Positions 54,855 through 64,000 of a DNA stretch of 64,000 nt are shown piece after piece; within the stretch, counting starts at the first letter, position 1; the number at the start of each line of letters is the position of its first letter. This DNA comes from Prolixibacter sp. NT017. Lineage in GTDB: Bacteria > Bacteroidota > Bacteroidia > Bacteroidales > Prolixibacteraceae. The notes under the pieces were generated by a model, which did no database searches, was not told the origin of the DNA, and saw nothing but the letters and a program-made list of their open reading frames with translations. The stretch lies in assembly GCF_009617875.1 (NCBI RefSeq), contig NZ_BLAV01000001.1:4340001-4404000 (forward strand), in the 5' to 3' direction. The translations under genes were made by a program, and so were the position numbers.

Positions 54855-55297
54855 AATTTCATTTTTCCCGGGAAACTGTCAGCTTCCGTTAGCAAGTCCG
54901 CAATCATTTTGTCCTTGAAGGTACTTATCAACTGTTTGCGAATATCAGAATAACTATCGTGTAACGCACATACATGAGACGCTTCCCTGCGGCCGTCGCA
55001 AGTATCATCAGAAAGAGCACAACTTTCAAATAGCTCTTTTCCGTCGATAATTTCAACCACCTTGTATAATGAAATCTGATCGGGTGGCGCAGCCAATGCA
55101 AAGCCACCATTAGGTCCCTTGTTAGAAATCAACACATTAAACCGGGCAAGCTTTTGCAGAATTTTACTTAAAAAAGGAGCGGGTATTTTTAATTCTTCGG
55201 CCAGTACTTTTATCCCACATTTTTGATTTTCATTATAGTTGGCTGCCATGTAAATGACAGCACGAACAGCATATTTACAAGTTTTTGATAACATCAT
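54851..55297 (-). CDS. Rrf2 family transcriptional regulator
   Basis: A 148-aa regulator. The winged helix starts KTCKYAVRAVIYMAAN and has ELKIPAPFLSKILQKLARFNVLISNKGPNGGF. Cysteines 93, 100 and 110 (SCALSDDTC and HVC) match the Fe-S ligand loop of IscR-type Rrf2 proteins, so it may sense iron-sulfur status or redox. Its ATG overlaps the lutB stop in ATGA, so it is translated from the lutB message. A palindrome, ACATATTATGT, just upstream of lutB is a possible operator. Confidence 0.9.
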   Translation of the reverse strand: MMLSKTCKYAVRAVIYMAANYNENQKCGIKVLAEELKIPAPFLSKILQKLARFNVLISNKGPNGGFALAAPPDQISLYKVVEIIDGKELFESCALSDDTCDGRREASHVCALHDSYSDIRKQLISTFKDKMIADLLTEADSFPGKMKF

Positions 55298-56673
55298 CCG
55301 TTTTTACTTTTTATTTTCCACTGCCGCGAAAAGGAGAGCTCTTCAAAAGTCGGCATTGATTTATTTTTTCCCATTAAGTTTTTGCCGGTTAGCGAAACAG
55401 CTGAATTCTTCAAACTACCCTGTGTCACATCCATCCGTTTTCGGTTAGAGCTAATGTATTCAAAAAATTTCATTCCTGTGCCCCATCGCCAATCATTCCC
55501 TCCATTTTCGTTAGTTAGTTTTCGGTTTAAAAGTAATAATCTGGGCAATGGAATCATAACGGGACAAACTTCTTCACATTTTCCACATTGGGTACAGGCT
55601 GTACTTAGGTGACCAAACTCAGCAAAATTCTTCATAAAAGGAGTGATTACCGATCCAATTGGCCCACTGTAAACTGTGTTGTAAGTATACCCACCAACCA
55701 CTTTATAGATAGGACAAGCATTCAAACAAGCGCCACACCGGATGCACTTTAAAGCTTGCCAATGTTCGTTAGTATCCAGCATCGACGACCGTTCGTTATC
55801 GATAAGAATAATAAATTGCTTTTCGGGGCCATCTTCCTCACCTCTTCTTTTAGGTCCGGTAAAAATAGTGTTGTAAGCAGATATTTTCTGCCCCGTACCA
55901 TGTCCGGCCAATATAGGCCATATAAAACCCAGGTCTTTCATTGAAGGAATTATCTTCTCAATACCGGCAATCACAATATGTGTTTTTGGAAACGACGTAC
56001 TCATTACCCCATTCCCTTCATTTTCTGTCAAGGCAATATTTCCGTTTTCGGCAATCAAAAAGTTGGCACCCGTAATCCCGGCGCCGGCTTCCTGGTACTG
56101 TTCTCTCAATTTCTCGCGAACAAAGTTGGTCAACTCAACAGGCGTTGACTGGGCAGGTGTGTTGAAATGTTGGTGAAAAAGTTCAGCTACATCTTCCTTT
56201 GACTTGTGCATGGCCGGCGTAACAATATGAAAAGGTGGTTCGCCAGCTGTTTGAACAATGAATTCACCTAAATCTGTCTCCTAGCTAACCATTCCCAACT
56301 TTTCCAACTCTTCGTTCAAGTGAATTTCCTCGCTGAGCATCGATTTGCTCTTCACCACAAGTTCAACTTCTTCATTCAACAAGATGTCTGTCACCAAGGC
56401 TATTGCTTCATCTTTATCTTGAGCCCACAATACCTTACTACCATTGGCGACAGCATTCTTCTCAAACTCTACCAGATATTCGTCCAAATGAGAAACGACC
56501 TTGTCTTTCAAATCAGAAGCCCTTTTTCTGAGCGCATCGTGATCAGAAAAACGATTAAGTCCCGCCTGAAATGCCACATCATATTGACGAATATTATACT
56601 TCAATTTCCGCCTTAGATCAACGTTCTCAGCAGCAATTTCTGAATCAATAACAAAGCGCTTCTTATTCTTCAT
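55294..56673 (-). pseudogene. lutB: lutB-like LUD/ferredoxin protein interrupted by an amber codon
   Basis: Two adjacent open frames, 56673-56281 (130 aa) and 56211-55294 (305 aa), lie in the same frame and join into one 459-position LutB-like protein broken only by TAG (plus 56281-56283, CTA). Around it the reading is LGMVS-stop-ETDLGEFIVQTAGEPPFH, with the length expected of an intact protein. The N-terminal part is the LUD domain; the rest holds two [4Fe-4S] motifs, CIRCGACLNACP and CTQCGKCEEVCP. LutB acts with LutA and LutC in lactate oxidation; neither is next to it here. The mutation may be real, recoded, or a sequencing error. Overlaps the Rrf2 gene by four bases. Confidence 0.85.
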
Positions 56674-57385
56674 TGTAACATATTATGTAATAACCCGTAG
56701 CTCTAATCTTCACTCTAAAAACTTGAACGGAATTCGAACATATTGCAACGGAAAATTCTTGTGTATCCCGTGTTTTCAACAGAAATCAACAACGTTAATA
56801 ACCTCATAAAATGCTGTTTTTCATCACATTTTTCTGTATGAAAAGCGTATTTCCTATTTCCATGTTGAAATAGAATGTTTCAATCATGTTAAAAAATAAA
56901 AACAAAATCTGAAAAATATTTTTGGCGAATAGATGAATATTTTCATAAACGCTCCTCATTGCAAGATCCAAAAAAGTTAGCGATCAATTTCACCCTAAAA
57001 AATCAACGCCTTTTTCACTGAATTAACACCTTTCAACAAAATGAACAGCTATTCACAAAACGATCTTAACAGCTTGTTGAAATCATAGTAAAATACTGAT
57101 TAAGAAAATACCATTATGTTTATTTCTTGTCAAAATTGTAAAAAATGACGTTAATAAGAAGTATTGCAACAAAAGAAATATGAACTTTTGAGCGTTATAA
57201 ACCGTATATCATTAACATCATCTTTTTTTAATTTTTAACTTTACTTCTAATAATATAAAATGAAGATGCTCTTTCGGATTTGTTTATTTCTCTCCGAATA
57301 GATTTATTTGTAGTACCACTTTGAAAATTATTTGACTTCAAAGGGTATCCTTTTACATAAAAAACGTATTAATAAGTAAAGGGAT
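56674..57385. other. AT-rich 0.7-kb gene-free region
   Basis: Divergent spacer of 712 bases between lutB and the response-regulator gene, strongly A/T rich with no supportable ORF. The octamer TTTCAACA occurs at 56774-56781 and 57031-57038 and its complement TGTTGAAA at 56863-56870 and 57075-57082. A weak hairpin CTATTTC/GAAATAG is at 56854-56873 and a palindrome ACATATTATGT at about 56679-56690. Only degenerate DnaA-box-like strings are seen (for example CTATTCACA near 57049). It marks the switch from mostly minus to mostly plus genes. Confidence 0.6.
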
Positions 57386-57811
57386 TTGATTCTAAACTCT
57401 GCTGATTTGAAAATTGAAGATCAAAATAAAGAAGGGCTGTCTATACTGCTGGTGGAGGATAATTTTCTAAATCAGAAAATTACGACGTACAATCTGCGGA
57501 AGTATAACCATAAAGTTTCTATTGCCAACAACGGTTTAGAAGCTGTGAATCTTTTCAAAGAGAAGAAATTTGATTTGATTCTGATGGATATTATGATGCC
57601 GGTGATGGACGGATTGGAAGCAACCAGGGAGATTAGGAAAATTGAAAAAGCAAATAAACTGAGTGAATATACTCCGATTATCGCTGTTACAGCCAATACA
57701 CTCGATAACGACCGTGAAAAATGCCTTTCCTGGGGAATGGATGAATTCATAGCCAAACCCTTTGACATGAATCAGCTGAACGAGATTTTACTGAGTCTCA
57801 AGATTGTTTGA
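57386..57811 (+). CDS. Stand-alone response regulator receiver protein
   Basis: A single-domain CheY-like protein, 141 aa from a TTG at 57386; a TTG at 57407 would also work, and no ATG is available before the domain. Phospho-acceptor Asp68 (LILMDIMMPVMDG), acidic pair Glu24-Asp25, Thr102 (AVTANT) and Lys124 (IAKPF) are all present. The sequence resembles receivers detached from hybrid histidine kinases (FLNQKITTYNLRKY). No kinase or output domain nearby. Confidence 0.85.
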   Translation: MILNSADLKIEDQNKEGLSILLVEDNFLNQKITTYNLRKYNHKVSIANNGLEAVNLFKEKKFDLILMDIMMPVMDGLEATREIRKIEKANKLSEYTPIIAVTANTLDNDREKCLSWGMDEFIAKPFDMNQLNEILLSLKIV

Positions 57812-57867
57812 TTGTTGTTTTCCTCCCTTCATTCACTAACTTTACCTGGTAAAGAATCCCTTATATT

Positions 57868-58893
57868 ATGAGCGACTTTATTGATCTCAGGGGCAATCAG
57901 GTTTCTGAAACCGAACGTGAATTTGATAATAAGTTACGTCCGCTTCGCTTCAACGACTTTAAAGGGCAGGCTAAAATTGTTGAAAACCTGCAGGTATTTG
58001 TAAAAGCTGCGCTCATGCGGGGTGATGCACTTGATCATGTTTTATTGCACGGCCCGCCCGGACTGGGAAAAACTACCCTCTCAAATATTTTGGCCAACGA
58101 ACTCGGTGTTAATCTGAAATTAACGTCCGGACCGGTGTTGGATAAACCAGGCGATTTAGCTGGATTGCTGACCAACCTGGAAGCAAACGATGTACTGTTT
58201 ATTGATGAAATCCACAGGCTGAGTCCAGTTGTTGAAGAATATCTCTATTCCGCAATGGAGGATTACCGGATCGATATCATGATCGATAAAGGACCGAGTG
58301 CCCGTTCCATTCAGCTGGAGTTAAATCCGTTTACACTGATTGGAGCCACTACCCGCTCTGGTTTATTAACAAGTCCGCTGCGTGCTCGCTTTGGAATCAA
58401 CTGCCACCTGGAATATTACGATACAGCGATTTTGACGGGCATTGTTGAACGATCAGCTTCCATTCTGAATGTTCCCATCAATCGCGAAGCGGCACTCGAA
58501 ATTGCCTCGCGAAGCCGCGGTACGCCGCGAATCGTGAACGCTCTCCTTCGCAGGGTACGTGACTTTGCCATGGTGAAGGGAAACGGCGAAATAGACATCG
58601 AAATTACGCGTTTTGGCCTCGAAGCACTCAATATTGATAAGCACGGCCTTGATGAAATGGATAACCGCATTCTTACGACGATTATTGACAAATTCAAAGG
58701 TGGACCGGTTGGAATTAGCACCATTGCTACTGCCGTTGGCGAAGATGGCGGAACCATTGAAGAAGTGTACGAACCTTTCCTGATAAAGGAAGGATTTTTG
58801 AAACGAACACCGCGCGGACGGGAAGCTACAGAGCTTGCCTATCACCATCTGGGCAGAGCCAAAATTGACGGAGACAATCCATCGTTGTTTTAA
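57868..58893 (+). CDS. ruvB: Holliday junction branch migration helicase RuvB
   Basis: Hexameric AAA+ motor that drives RuvA-mediated branch migration; 341 aa. [12 protein letters not shown] opens the protein; Walker A is [11 protein letters not shown] (61-71), Walker B FIDEIHRL, sensor GATTRSGLL; the winged helix carries [10 protein letters not shown] and ends [14 protein letters not shown]. Complete. Followed by a terminator. Confidence 0.97.
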   Translation: MSDFIDLRGNQVSETEREFDNKLRPLRFNDFKGQAKIVENLQVFVKAALMRGDALDHVLLHGPPGLGKTTLSNILANELGVNLKLTSGPVLDKPGDLAGLLTNLEANDVLFIDEIHRLSPVVEEYLYSAMEDYRIDIMIDKGPSARSIQLELNPFTLIGATTRSGLLTSPLRARFGINCHLEYYDTAILTGIVERSASILNVPINREAALEIASRSRGTPRIVNALLRRVRDFAMVKGNGEIDIEITRFGLEALNIDKHGLDEMDNRILTTIIDKFKGGPVGISTIATAVGEDGGTIEEVYEPFLIKEGFLKRTPRGREATELAYHHLGRAKIDGDNPSLF

Positions 58894-58900
58894 AAATAAA

Positions 58901-58928
58901 AAGGCCGGTACTATTAAATACCGGCCTT
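58901..58928. terminator. Terminator after ruvB
   Basis: AAGGCCGGTA (58901-58910) pairs perfectly with TACCGGCCTT (58919-58928), loop of eight bases; A-run before and T-rich after, so it can serve ruvB and the convergent cyclotransferase. Confidence 0.85.
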
Positions 58929-58953
58929 CATTTTGTTTTTTATCTGGTGTCAA

Positions 58954-60033
58954 CTATTTCTTAACAGGAACAATCTCGAAAAGCTTTGGCCACAGTTTTC
59001 CGGTAACGTAAATAGCGTTGGTTTTGGCGTCCCAGGCAATTCCGTTCAATACATCAATCGGTTTATTTTCGTCGCGGTACATGACACTTAGTAAGCCTGT
59101 TAAATCAAGTCTTCCGAGCACTTTTCCGTTGTTGGGATCAATTCGAACAATGGTGTTCGTCGTCCAGACGTTGGCCCAAATTTCTCCGTTGATGTATTCC
59201 AACTCGTTCAGGTATTTAACAGGGCCTTTGTCGTCATAAACGCTTATTGTTTTTAAAACTTGTTGATTTTCCGGATTAAGAAAGCGCAGGTTTTCGGTAC
59301 CGTCACTCATGATGAGATTGGTACCATCGTTGGTCATCCCCCAGCCTTCTTTGGCTTCGTAATGCCATTGTCCGGTTTTATCGAATGTTTTCGCATCGTA
59401 AATAAAGCCGGTTTGAGCCTTGTAAGTAAGTTGATACAACTTGTTATCGAGAATAGTAATGCCTTCGCCAAAGTATTTTTTATCGAGCTTTTTCTCCTGT
59501 AATATTTTTCCGGTTTTCAGAACTTGTTTGGCGATAACTGACTGTCCTTTTTCACCGGTTCCTTCGTATAAGTAGCCGTTATGTATTAGTAAACCTTCGG
59601 TGAAAAACTTGGTGTTATGCGGATAAGTAGCGGTGATTTTATATGTGTAATCAACCGGTTTGGTATCCGAAACCACAGTAAAATCGCTGTAGTTCTCACC
59701 TTTTACACTGTCTGTTTTTATGGCGGTAACTTTTATGGAATGCTTGCCCATTGGCATTTCGTTCGTTGAAACTTTGATTTCGTTTTCAAGTGTTTTGCCA
59801 CTGAAATAACTTTTCCCGTCCACTTCCACCTTGATGTTTTGGATGGTGCCGTTCTTTACGTTGGTTCTTGTTTTTATGGTAATGGGAGTTCCTTGCGGGT
59901 AGTATTTGCTTTTCGGTAGAATTTCGATAGCTGTTACCGGCTTGCGGGAACGCTTCGGAGTGCTCGAACATTGAAATAAAAGAATTCCTGTTAACGACAG
60001 GAAGAATGTGAGAACAGCTAACTTTTTCATCAT
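58954..60033 (-). CDS. Glutaminyl-peptide cyclotransferase, lipoprotein
   Basis: A protein of 359 aa from the double ATG at 60033/60030, giving a lipoprotein signal (MMKKLAVLTFFLSLTGILLFQC, Cys at the lipobox-like LFQC). An Ig-like segment precedes the beta-propeller of the plant/bacterial-type glutamine cyclotransferase family (TYPHNTKFFTEGLLIHNGYLYEGTG, KLYQLTYKAQTGFIYD, LNELEYINGEIWANVW, VLNGIAWD). The enzyme forms N-terminal pyroglutamate on exported peptides. The only minus gene in the 57-64 kb plus block. Confidence 0.92.
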   Translation of the reverse strand: MMKKLAVLTFFLSLTGILLFQCSSTPKRSRKPVTAIEILPKSKYYPQGTPITIKTRTNVKNGTIQNIKVEVDGKSYFSGKTLENEIKVSTNEMPMGKHSIKVTAIKTDSVKGENYSDFTVVSDTKPVDYTYKITATYPHNTKFFTEGLLIHNGYLYEGTGEKGQSVIAKQVLKTGKILQEKKLDKKYFGEGITILDNKLYQLTYKAQTGFIYDAKTFDKTGQWHYEAKEGWGMTNDGTNLIMSDGTENLRFLNPENQQVLKTISVYDDKGPVKYLNELEYINGEIWANVWTTNTIVRIDPNNGKVLGRLDLTGLLSVMYRDENKPIDVLNGIAWDAKTNAIYVTGKLWPKLFEIVPVKK

Positions 60034-60277
60034 ATCAACTGGTAAACAAACAACGAAATTTAAAAATGGTAATGGTCTTCGGCAAATTTTCAAAATTTTC
60101 GGCAGTTATTAACAATTTTGCCCGATTTATTAAAATTGCTTCACGTGGAACGCTCGTATTGACTGCTTTTCACGGTAGTGAAGTGTCAATAGTTCATGTG
60201 AATAAATAAGGTTGTGCGGTGCTCTAAAAATTTTTGTGCTTTCTTTCAAAGTCTCTTCTATGTACAGCGGCTAACCT
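60034..60277. other. Divergent spacer with degenerate parS-like site
   Basis: Holds TGCTTCACGTGGAACG at 60137-60152, which matches the parS consensus at 12 of 14 fixed positions, and otherwise no gene. Confidence 0.35.
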
Positions 60278-60285
60278 TATATTTG
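60278..60285 (+). promoter_or_regulatory. Promoter -7 box of the flippase gene
   Basis: TATATTTG, a perfect TAnnTTTG, 37 bases before the TTG start at 60323. Confidence 0.6.
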
Positions 60286-60322
60286 TAAAAGTAAAATAAT
60301 TCACCGTTAATAAAGCACCGAT

Positions 60323-61792
60323 TTGAGCGCACTAAAAAAACTGGCCGGAGAAACCGTCATCTATGGTGGTTCGAGTATCATTGGACGATTTCTTAACTGG
60401 TGGTTGGTTCCCTTCTATACCCGGATGTTTGCTCCGGAACAATACGGTATTGTCAGCAACGTGTATGCTTACGTAGCGTTTCTGTTGATTCTGCTAACGT
60501 ACGGAATGGAAACTTCTTTCTTCCGGTTTGCCGGAAAAAGTAAAAAGCCCGATGAAGTTTATACCACTACGCTGATTTCTTTATTCGTTACTTCGGTTTC
60601 GTTTGTGCTGGCGGTTTTTGTCTTTTCAGGAAATATTGCCGGGTGGATGGAATATCCCAGTCACCCGGAATATATCCGTTGGATGGGATTAACGGTGGCG
60701 CTCGATGCTTTTACCTCCATACCGTTTGCCAGGCTTCGTCTGAACAGCAGGCCGGTGAGGTTTGCAATTGTCAAAATAACCGGAATAGCGGTGAATATTG
60801 GATTGAATATTTTCCTGATTTATTACTGCCCGAAGATTATCGATGCGAATCCTGATTCCATTTTCAGGTACATCTACAATCCTCATATCGGAATTGGTTA
60901 TGTGTTCATTGCCAATTTGATTTCATCAGCGGTTATGTTGGTAATGTTATTTCCCGATTTCATTGGAAAGAAATTGGTTTTCGATAAAAAGTTGCTCCTG
61001 CAGATGCTTCGGTATGGTTGGCCCTTGCTTATTGTCGGACTGGCCGGAATGGCGAATCAGAACATAGAAAAAATATTGATGCCGAAATTGTTGCCCGAAT
61101 CGGTCGATGGTTTGCAGCAACTGGGAATTTATGCCGCCAACTTTAAGCTGGCTGTTTTGATGAATTTGTTTATCCAGGCTTTCCGTTATTCGTTCGAGCC
61201 GTTTTTCTTTTCGCATTACAAAGGAGAAGATTCGAAGATGACCTATGCCCTGGTGATGAAATATTTCGTGATTTTCGGATTGACCATCTTTTTGGGTGTG
61301 ATGCTTTATCTGGGGATTGCTAAGTATTTTATTGGCTCCCGTTATTACGAAGGTTTGAAAATTGTTCCCTTCATTTTGATGGGATATTTCTTCCAGGGAA
61401 TATTCTATACGCTGTCGCTTTGGTATAAACTGACCGACAAAACCAGTTATGGTGCTAAGCTGGCACTTTTGGGCGCTGTTGTTACCATTGGATTGAACGT
61501 GCTGTTCATTCCGGTGATGGGATATATGGCTTCGGCATTGGCATTTTTGGTGGCATCGTTCGTGATGACTGTCGCTTCTTATTTTCTTGGACAAAAGCAC
61601 TTTCCGGTTAAATATGATCTGAAGCGGGTGACACTTTATTTTGTGGTCGCACTCATTCTTTATTTCATTGGAGTGAACATCAACGTATCGAACGTTGTCA
61701 TTCATTATGTTCTTCGGACAATTGTGATTCTTGTTTTCCTTGGTTTTGTGGTTTTCAAAGAAAAAAGGGAGCTGAAACGTTTGTTTGTTTAG
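60323..61792 (+). CDS. Oligosaccharide flippase / polysaccharide transport membrane protein
   Basis: A 489-aa polytopic protein with about 12-14 hydrophobic helices. It starts at TTG (LKKLAGETVIYGGSSIIGRFLNWWL), the usual beginning of Wzx/MATE-like flippases. Conserved features: P-Y-TR..APEQYG near residue 30 and TYGMETSFFRFA. Likely moves lipid-linked sugar or cell-wall precursor across the inner membrane; the specific cargo is unknown. First of a run flippase-dut-TPR lipoprotein that I recall as conserved in relatives. Confidence 0.88.
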   Translation: MSALKKLAGETVIYGGSSIIGRFLNWWLVPFYTRMFAPEQYGIVSNVYAYVAFLLILLTYGMETSFFRFAGKSKKPDEVYTTTLISLFVTSVSFVLAVFVFSGNIAGWMEYPSHPEYIRWMGLTVALDAFTSIPFARLRLNSRPVRFAIVKITGIAVNIGLNIFLIYYCPKIIDANPDSIFRYIYNPHIGIGYVFIANLISSAVMLVMLFPDFIGKKLVFDKKLLLQMLRYGWPLLIVGLAGMANQNIEKILMPKLLPESVDGLQQLGIYAANFKLAVLMNLFIQAFRYSFEPFFFSHYKGEDSKMTYALVMKYFVIFGLTIFLGVMLYLGIAKYFIGSRYYEGLKIVPFILMGYFFQGIFYTLSLWYKLTDKTSYGAKLALLGAVVTIGLNVLFIPVMGYMASALAFLVASFVMTVASYFLGQKHFPVKYDLKRVTLYFVVALILYFIGVNINVSNVVIHYVLRTIVILVFLGFVVFKEKRELKRLFV

Positions 61793-61875
61793 GACTTGAC
61801 AAGGCAAAACATTTTTTAACTAATTGGTTTCGCTTAAGTTTTATATCTTAGCGAGTTAAATACCGAAATGAACAT

Positions 61876-62310
61876 ATGGAAGTGAAAATTGTCAATCATT
61901 CAGGACACCCTCTGCCGCATTATGGCACCGAACACTCAGCCGGTATGGATTTGAGGGCCAACCTGAAACAAGATATTGTTTTAAAACCTCTTGAACGTAC
62001 GCTGGTTCCCACCGGACTTTTTATTGAACTTCCGGTAGGATACGAAGCACAAGTTCGACCACGCAGCGGTCTTGCTGTGAAAAAAGGCATTACCGTTTTG
62101 AATTCTCCCGGAACCATTGATGCTGATTACCGTGGAGAAATTCAGGTTATCCTCATCAATCTTTCCTCCGAAGAATTTGTTATTTCCGATGGCGAGCGTA
62201 TTGCTCAGATGGTAGTTGCTCAGCACGAAAAAGTAGAATGGGTGAAAGTGACTGAATTGGTTGAAACAGTTCGCGGTGAAGGCGGATTCGGGCACACCGG
62301 AAAAAATTAA
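61876..62310 (+). CDS. dut: Deoxyuridine 5'-triphosphate nucleotidohydrolase
   Basis: Trimeric dUTPase, 144 aa, hydrolyses dUTP to dUMP and keeps uracil out of DNA. All five motifs are visible: [32 protein letters not shown] and the C-terminal GEGGFGHTG arm. Sits between the flippase and the TPR lipoprotein on the same strand. Confidence 0.97.
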   Translation: MEVKIVNHSGHPLPHYGTEHSAGMDLRANLKQDIVLKPLERTLVPTGLFIELPVGYEAQVRPRSGLAVKKGITVLNSPGTIDADYRGEIQVILINLSSEEFVISDGERIAQMVVAQHEKVEWVKVTELVETVRGEGGFGHTGKN

Positions 62311-62346
62311 ATTATACACAGGCACACGGTGCTATTAATTAACACC

Positions 62347-64000
62347 ATGATTAGAAAAAATTCGATTACCTATTGGGTTTTGTTTCTGGCCCTCGTTGGT
62401 TTGTCATCTTGTGCAACAACGAAAAAAGTGGCGCAAAAAGCTCCTGTCAAACAGGCGACTCAGGATACAACCCATGTGACCAAGGATCAGGAACGTGAAT
62501 TTCAATATTTGTTAATAGAAGGTTTAAAACAGAAAGCGTTGGGGAATCTCGACAAGGCTATTCCGATTTTCTCACGTTGTCTCGAAATTGATCCTTCGTC
62601 GTCGATAGCTATGTTCGAACTGGCTAATATTCACATCGCCAAAGGCGATTTTACCAGCGCCATGCTGTTGCTCGAAAAAGCTGTTGCTAACAATCCCGAA
62701 AATGAATATTACCATTTGATGTTGGCGCGCGTTTATCAGCAAAATAAACAGTTCGATAAGGCGGCCGACCAATATGGACAGCTGGCTATTTTGGTTCCCG
62801 GAAACGACGATTACAAATATTATCATGCTTCGTTATTGGCGCAAGCTGGCAAATACGAAGATGCGTTGAAAGCTTTCGATGTACTTCAGCAGTCGACCGG
62901 GCCGCTGGAACAAATTGCAGTAGCCAAGCAACAGCTTTACCTCAAGATGGGTAAAAAGAAGGAAGCTTTTGACGAGATTGAAGGATTGATTAAAACGAAT
63001 CCGAAAGATACCCGTTATTACGGCTTGTTGGCTGATATGTATCTGGCGGAAGGCGACAGTGCAAAAGCATTAGAGAACTACCATAAAATTCTTCAAATAG
63101 AGCCGGATAATGGGTTTGTTCAGATTTCGCTGGCCAATTATTATCGCGAAAGCGGAAAACCGGATCAAGCATACAACCATTTGTTGATGGCATTCAAAAA
63201 TCCAAATCTGGATGTGGATACCAAGATTCAAATGTATGTGATGATTGTTCAGAAGGATAATCGCAAAGTATCCGATGAGCAGGAACTCCAGTTGTTGAAG
63301 GCGATGATGAACGCCAATATGGATGACGAGCGTCCCCGTGCGATGTATGTTGAATACCTTGTTCAGCACAATGAGATTGAAAAGGCACGCGATCAGATGC
63401 GCATCGTGGTTGGCATGAACAAAGACAACATTCGGTATTGGCAGCGTCTGCTTTTCCTGGACAATAATCTGCAGGACTGGAAAGCCATGTACACCGACGG
63501 TGACAACGCGCTTAAATATTTCCCCAGTCAGCCTCTGCTTTATGTAATGAAAGCGGTTGGAGCGTTACAGATGGAAAAGTACAAGGACGTTATTTCTATT
63601 TTGGACAAGGGACAGCAATATGTCGGCGACAACAATCAGTTGAGTTCGCAATTCTATATGTATCGTGCTGAGGCATTATACAAAATGAAGGACCTGAAGA
63701 AGTCGTACGCCATGTTCGACAAGGTGGTTCAGCTCGACCCGACAAACTACACGGCCATGAATAACTACGCTTATTATCTTTCGTTGCGGAGCGATAGTTT
63801 GCAGTTGGCTGAAAAGTTGAGCGGTAAAGTGGTACAAGCCAATCCCGACAATGCCACGTTCCTGGATACTTATGCATGGGTGCTTTTCAAGAAGAAAGAT
63901 TATAGCCTGGCCAAGTTTTATATGGAGTCTGCCATTCGGAATGATAATGATAAGAATCCGGTTCTGCTTGAGCATTATGGCGATATTCTGTATTTCCTTG
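62347..64000 (+). CDS. TPR-repeat lipoprotein, 3' end outside window
   Basis: Open from ATG 62347 to the right edge (551 codons visible). The N-terminus is a lipoprotein signal (LVGLSSCAT, lipobox LSSC). TPR units follow almost throughout, for example LGNLDKAIPIFSRCLEIDP, NKQFDKAADQYGQLAILVPG, GKYEDALKAFD and GDSAKALENYHKILQIEPDN, so the protein is an exported helical scaffold. Starts 36 bases after dut. In relatives a DUF4292 lipoprotein and an EnvC-like peptidase follow; that cannot be seen here. Confidence 0.88.
   Translation, partial: MIRKNSITYWVLFLALVGLSSCATTKKVAQKAPVKQATQDTTHVTKDQEREFQYLLIEGLKQKALGNLDKAIPIFSRCLEIDPSSSIAMFELANIHIAKGDFTSAMLLLEKAVANNPENEYYHLMLARVYQQNKQFDKAADQYGQLAILVPGNDDYKYYHASLLAQAGKYEDALKAFDVLQQSTGPLEQIAVAKQQLYLKMGKKKEAFDEIEGLIKTNPKDTRYYGLLADMYLAEGDSAKALENYHKILQIEPDNGFVQISLANYYRESGKPDQAYNHLLMAFKNPNLDVDTKIQMYVMIVQKDNRKVSDEQELQLLKAMMNANMDDERPRAMYVEYLVQHNEIEKARDQMRIVVGMNKDNIRYWQRLLFLDNNLQDWKAMYTDGDNALKYFPSQPLLYVMKAVGALQMEKYKDVISILDKGQQYVGDNNQLSSQFYMYRAEALYKMKDLKKSYAMFDKVVQLDPTNYTAMNNYAYYLSLRSDSLQLAEKLSGKVVQANPDNATFLDTYAWVLFKKKDYSLAKFYMESAIRNDNDKNPVLLEHYGDILYFL

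Noticed and set aside
57011..57057. DnaA boxes in the AT-rich gap
   Set aside because: Only single one- or two-mismatch strings (TTTTTCACT, CTATTCACA) were found; no cluster, so no origin feature is called.

Overview
The window reads as chromosomal DNA of a Bacteroidota bacterium, most likely a marine or sediment member of the Marinilabiliales/Prolixibacteraceae type (family level is inference). Signs of this are TAnnTTTG -7 promoter boxes with few Shine-Dalgarno sequences, a TonB-dependent receptor with an N-terminal carboxypeptidase-regulatory domain, a three-gene cytochrome b558-type succinate dehydrogenase, a fused DAHP synthase/chorismate mutase, the DUF4271-hemD-rnpA cluster, the ATPase-ybeY-mnmG-apt-uvrC-(dtd-mazG-deoC) cluster, and GIN-domain and MG2 surface proteins. 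Almost everything is housekeeping. I see no insertion sequence, prophage, CRISPR array, tRNA or rRNA.

Layout. 0-4.6 kb: cell-envelope proteins (carboxypeptidase-regulatory protein cut by the left edge, MG2/plug protein) and an AIM24-family protein. 4.9-14.2 kb: TCA-cycle block (sucC, sucD, sdhC, sdhA, sdhB) with a TonB receptor and an alpha/beta hydrolase between. 14.3-21.3 kb: an unknown protein, CPBP protease, dusB, YkvA protein, phosphoesterase, TauE/SafE permease, SDR, GIN protein. 21.7-31.2 kb: TPR protein, coaX, ywbE-like gene, HAD hydrolase, membrane-anchored receiver protein, 2-hydroxyacid dehydrogenase, a 10-copy hairpin tandem array, a ctpA-type protease, rsgA. 31.2-33.5 kb: an aromatic leader peptide with a transcription attenuator, then tyrA and DAHP synthase/chorismate mutase. 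33.5-42 kb: rnpA, hemD, DUF4271, a second Dus, ybaK, polA, ArsR regulator, polyprenyl synthetase. 42-56.7 kb: a nearly all-minus block (deoC, mazG-like, dtd, uvrC, apt, parS site, mnmG, ybeY, ATPase, DUF4175, hemW, Rrf2 regulator, lutB) broken only by lplA and a VanZ gene on the plus strand. 56.7-57.4 kb: AT-rich gene-free region. 57.4-64 kb: all-plus except a glutamine cyclotransferase (response regulator, ruvB, flippase, dut, TPR lipoprotein running off the right edge).

Most notable: (1) a 24-codon leader peptide containing FYYWFYYF followed by a strong terminator in front of the tyrosine/phenylalanine pathway genes, with a visible competing antiterminator pairing; (2) lutB interrupted by one in-frame amber codon but otherwise intact; (3) a perfect parS site next to mnmG, and 10 kb away an AT-rich 0.7-kb gap where gene orientation flips, together hinting that the window lies near the replication origin; (4) a 0.4-kb array of 41/42-bp hairpin repeats between two genes.
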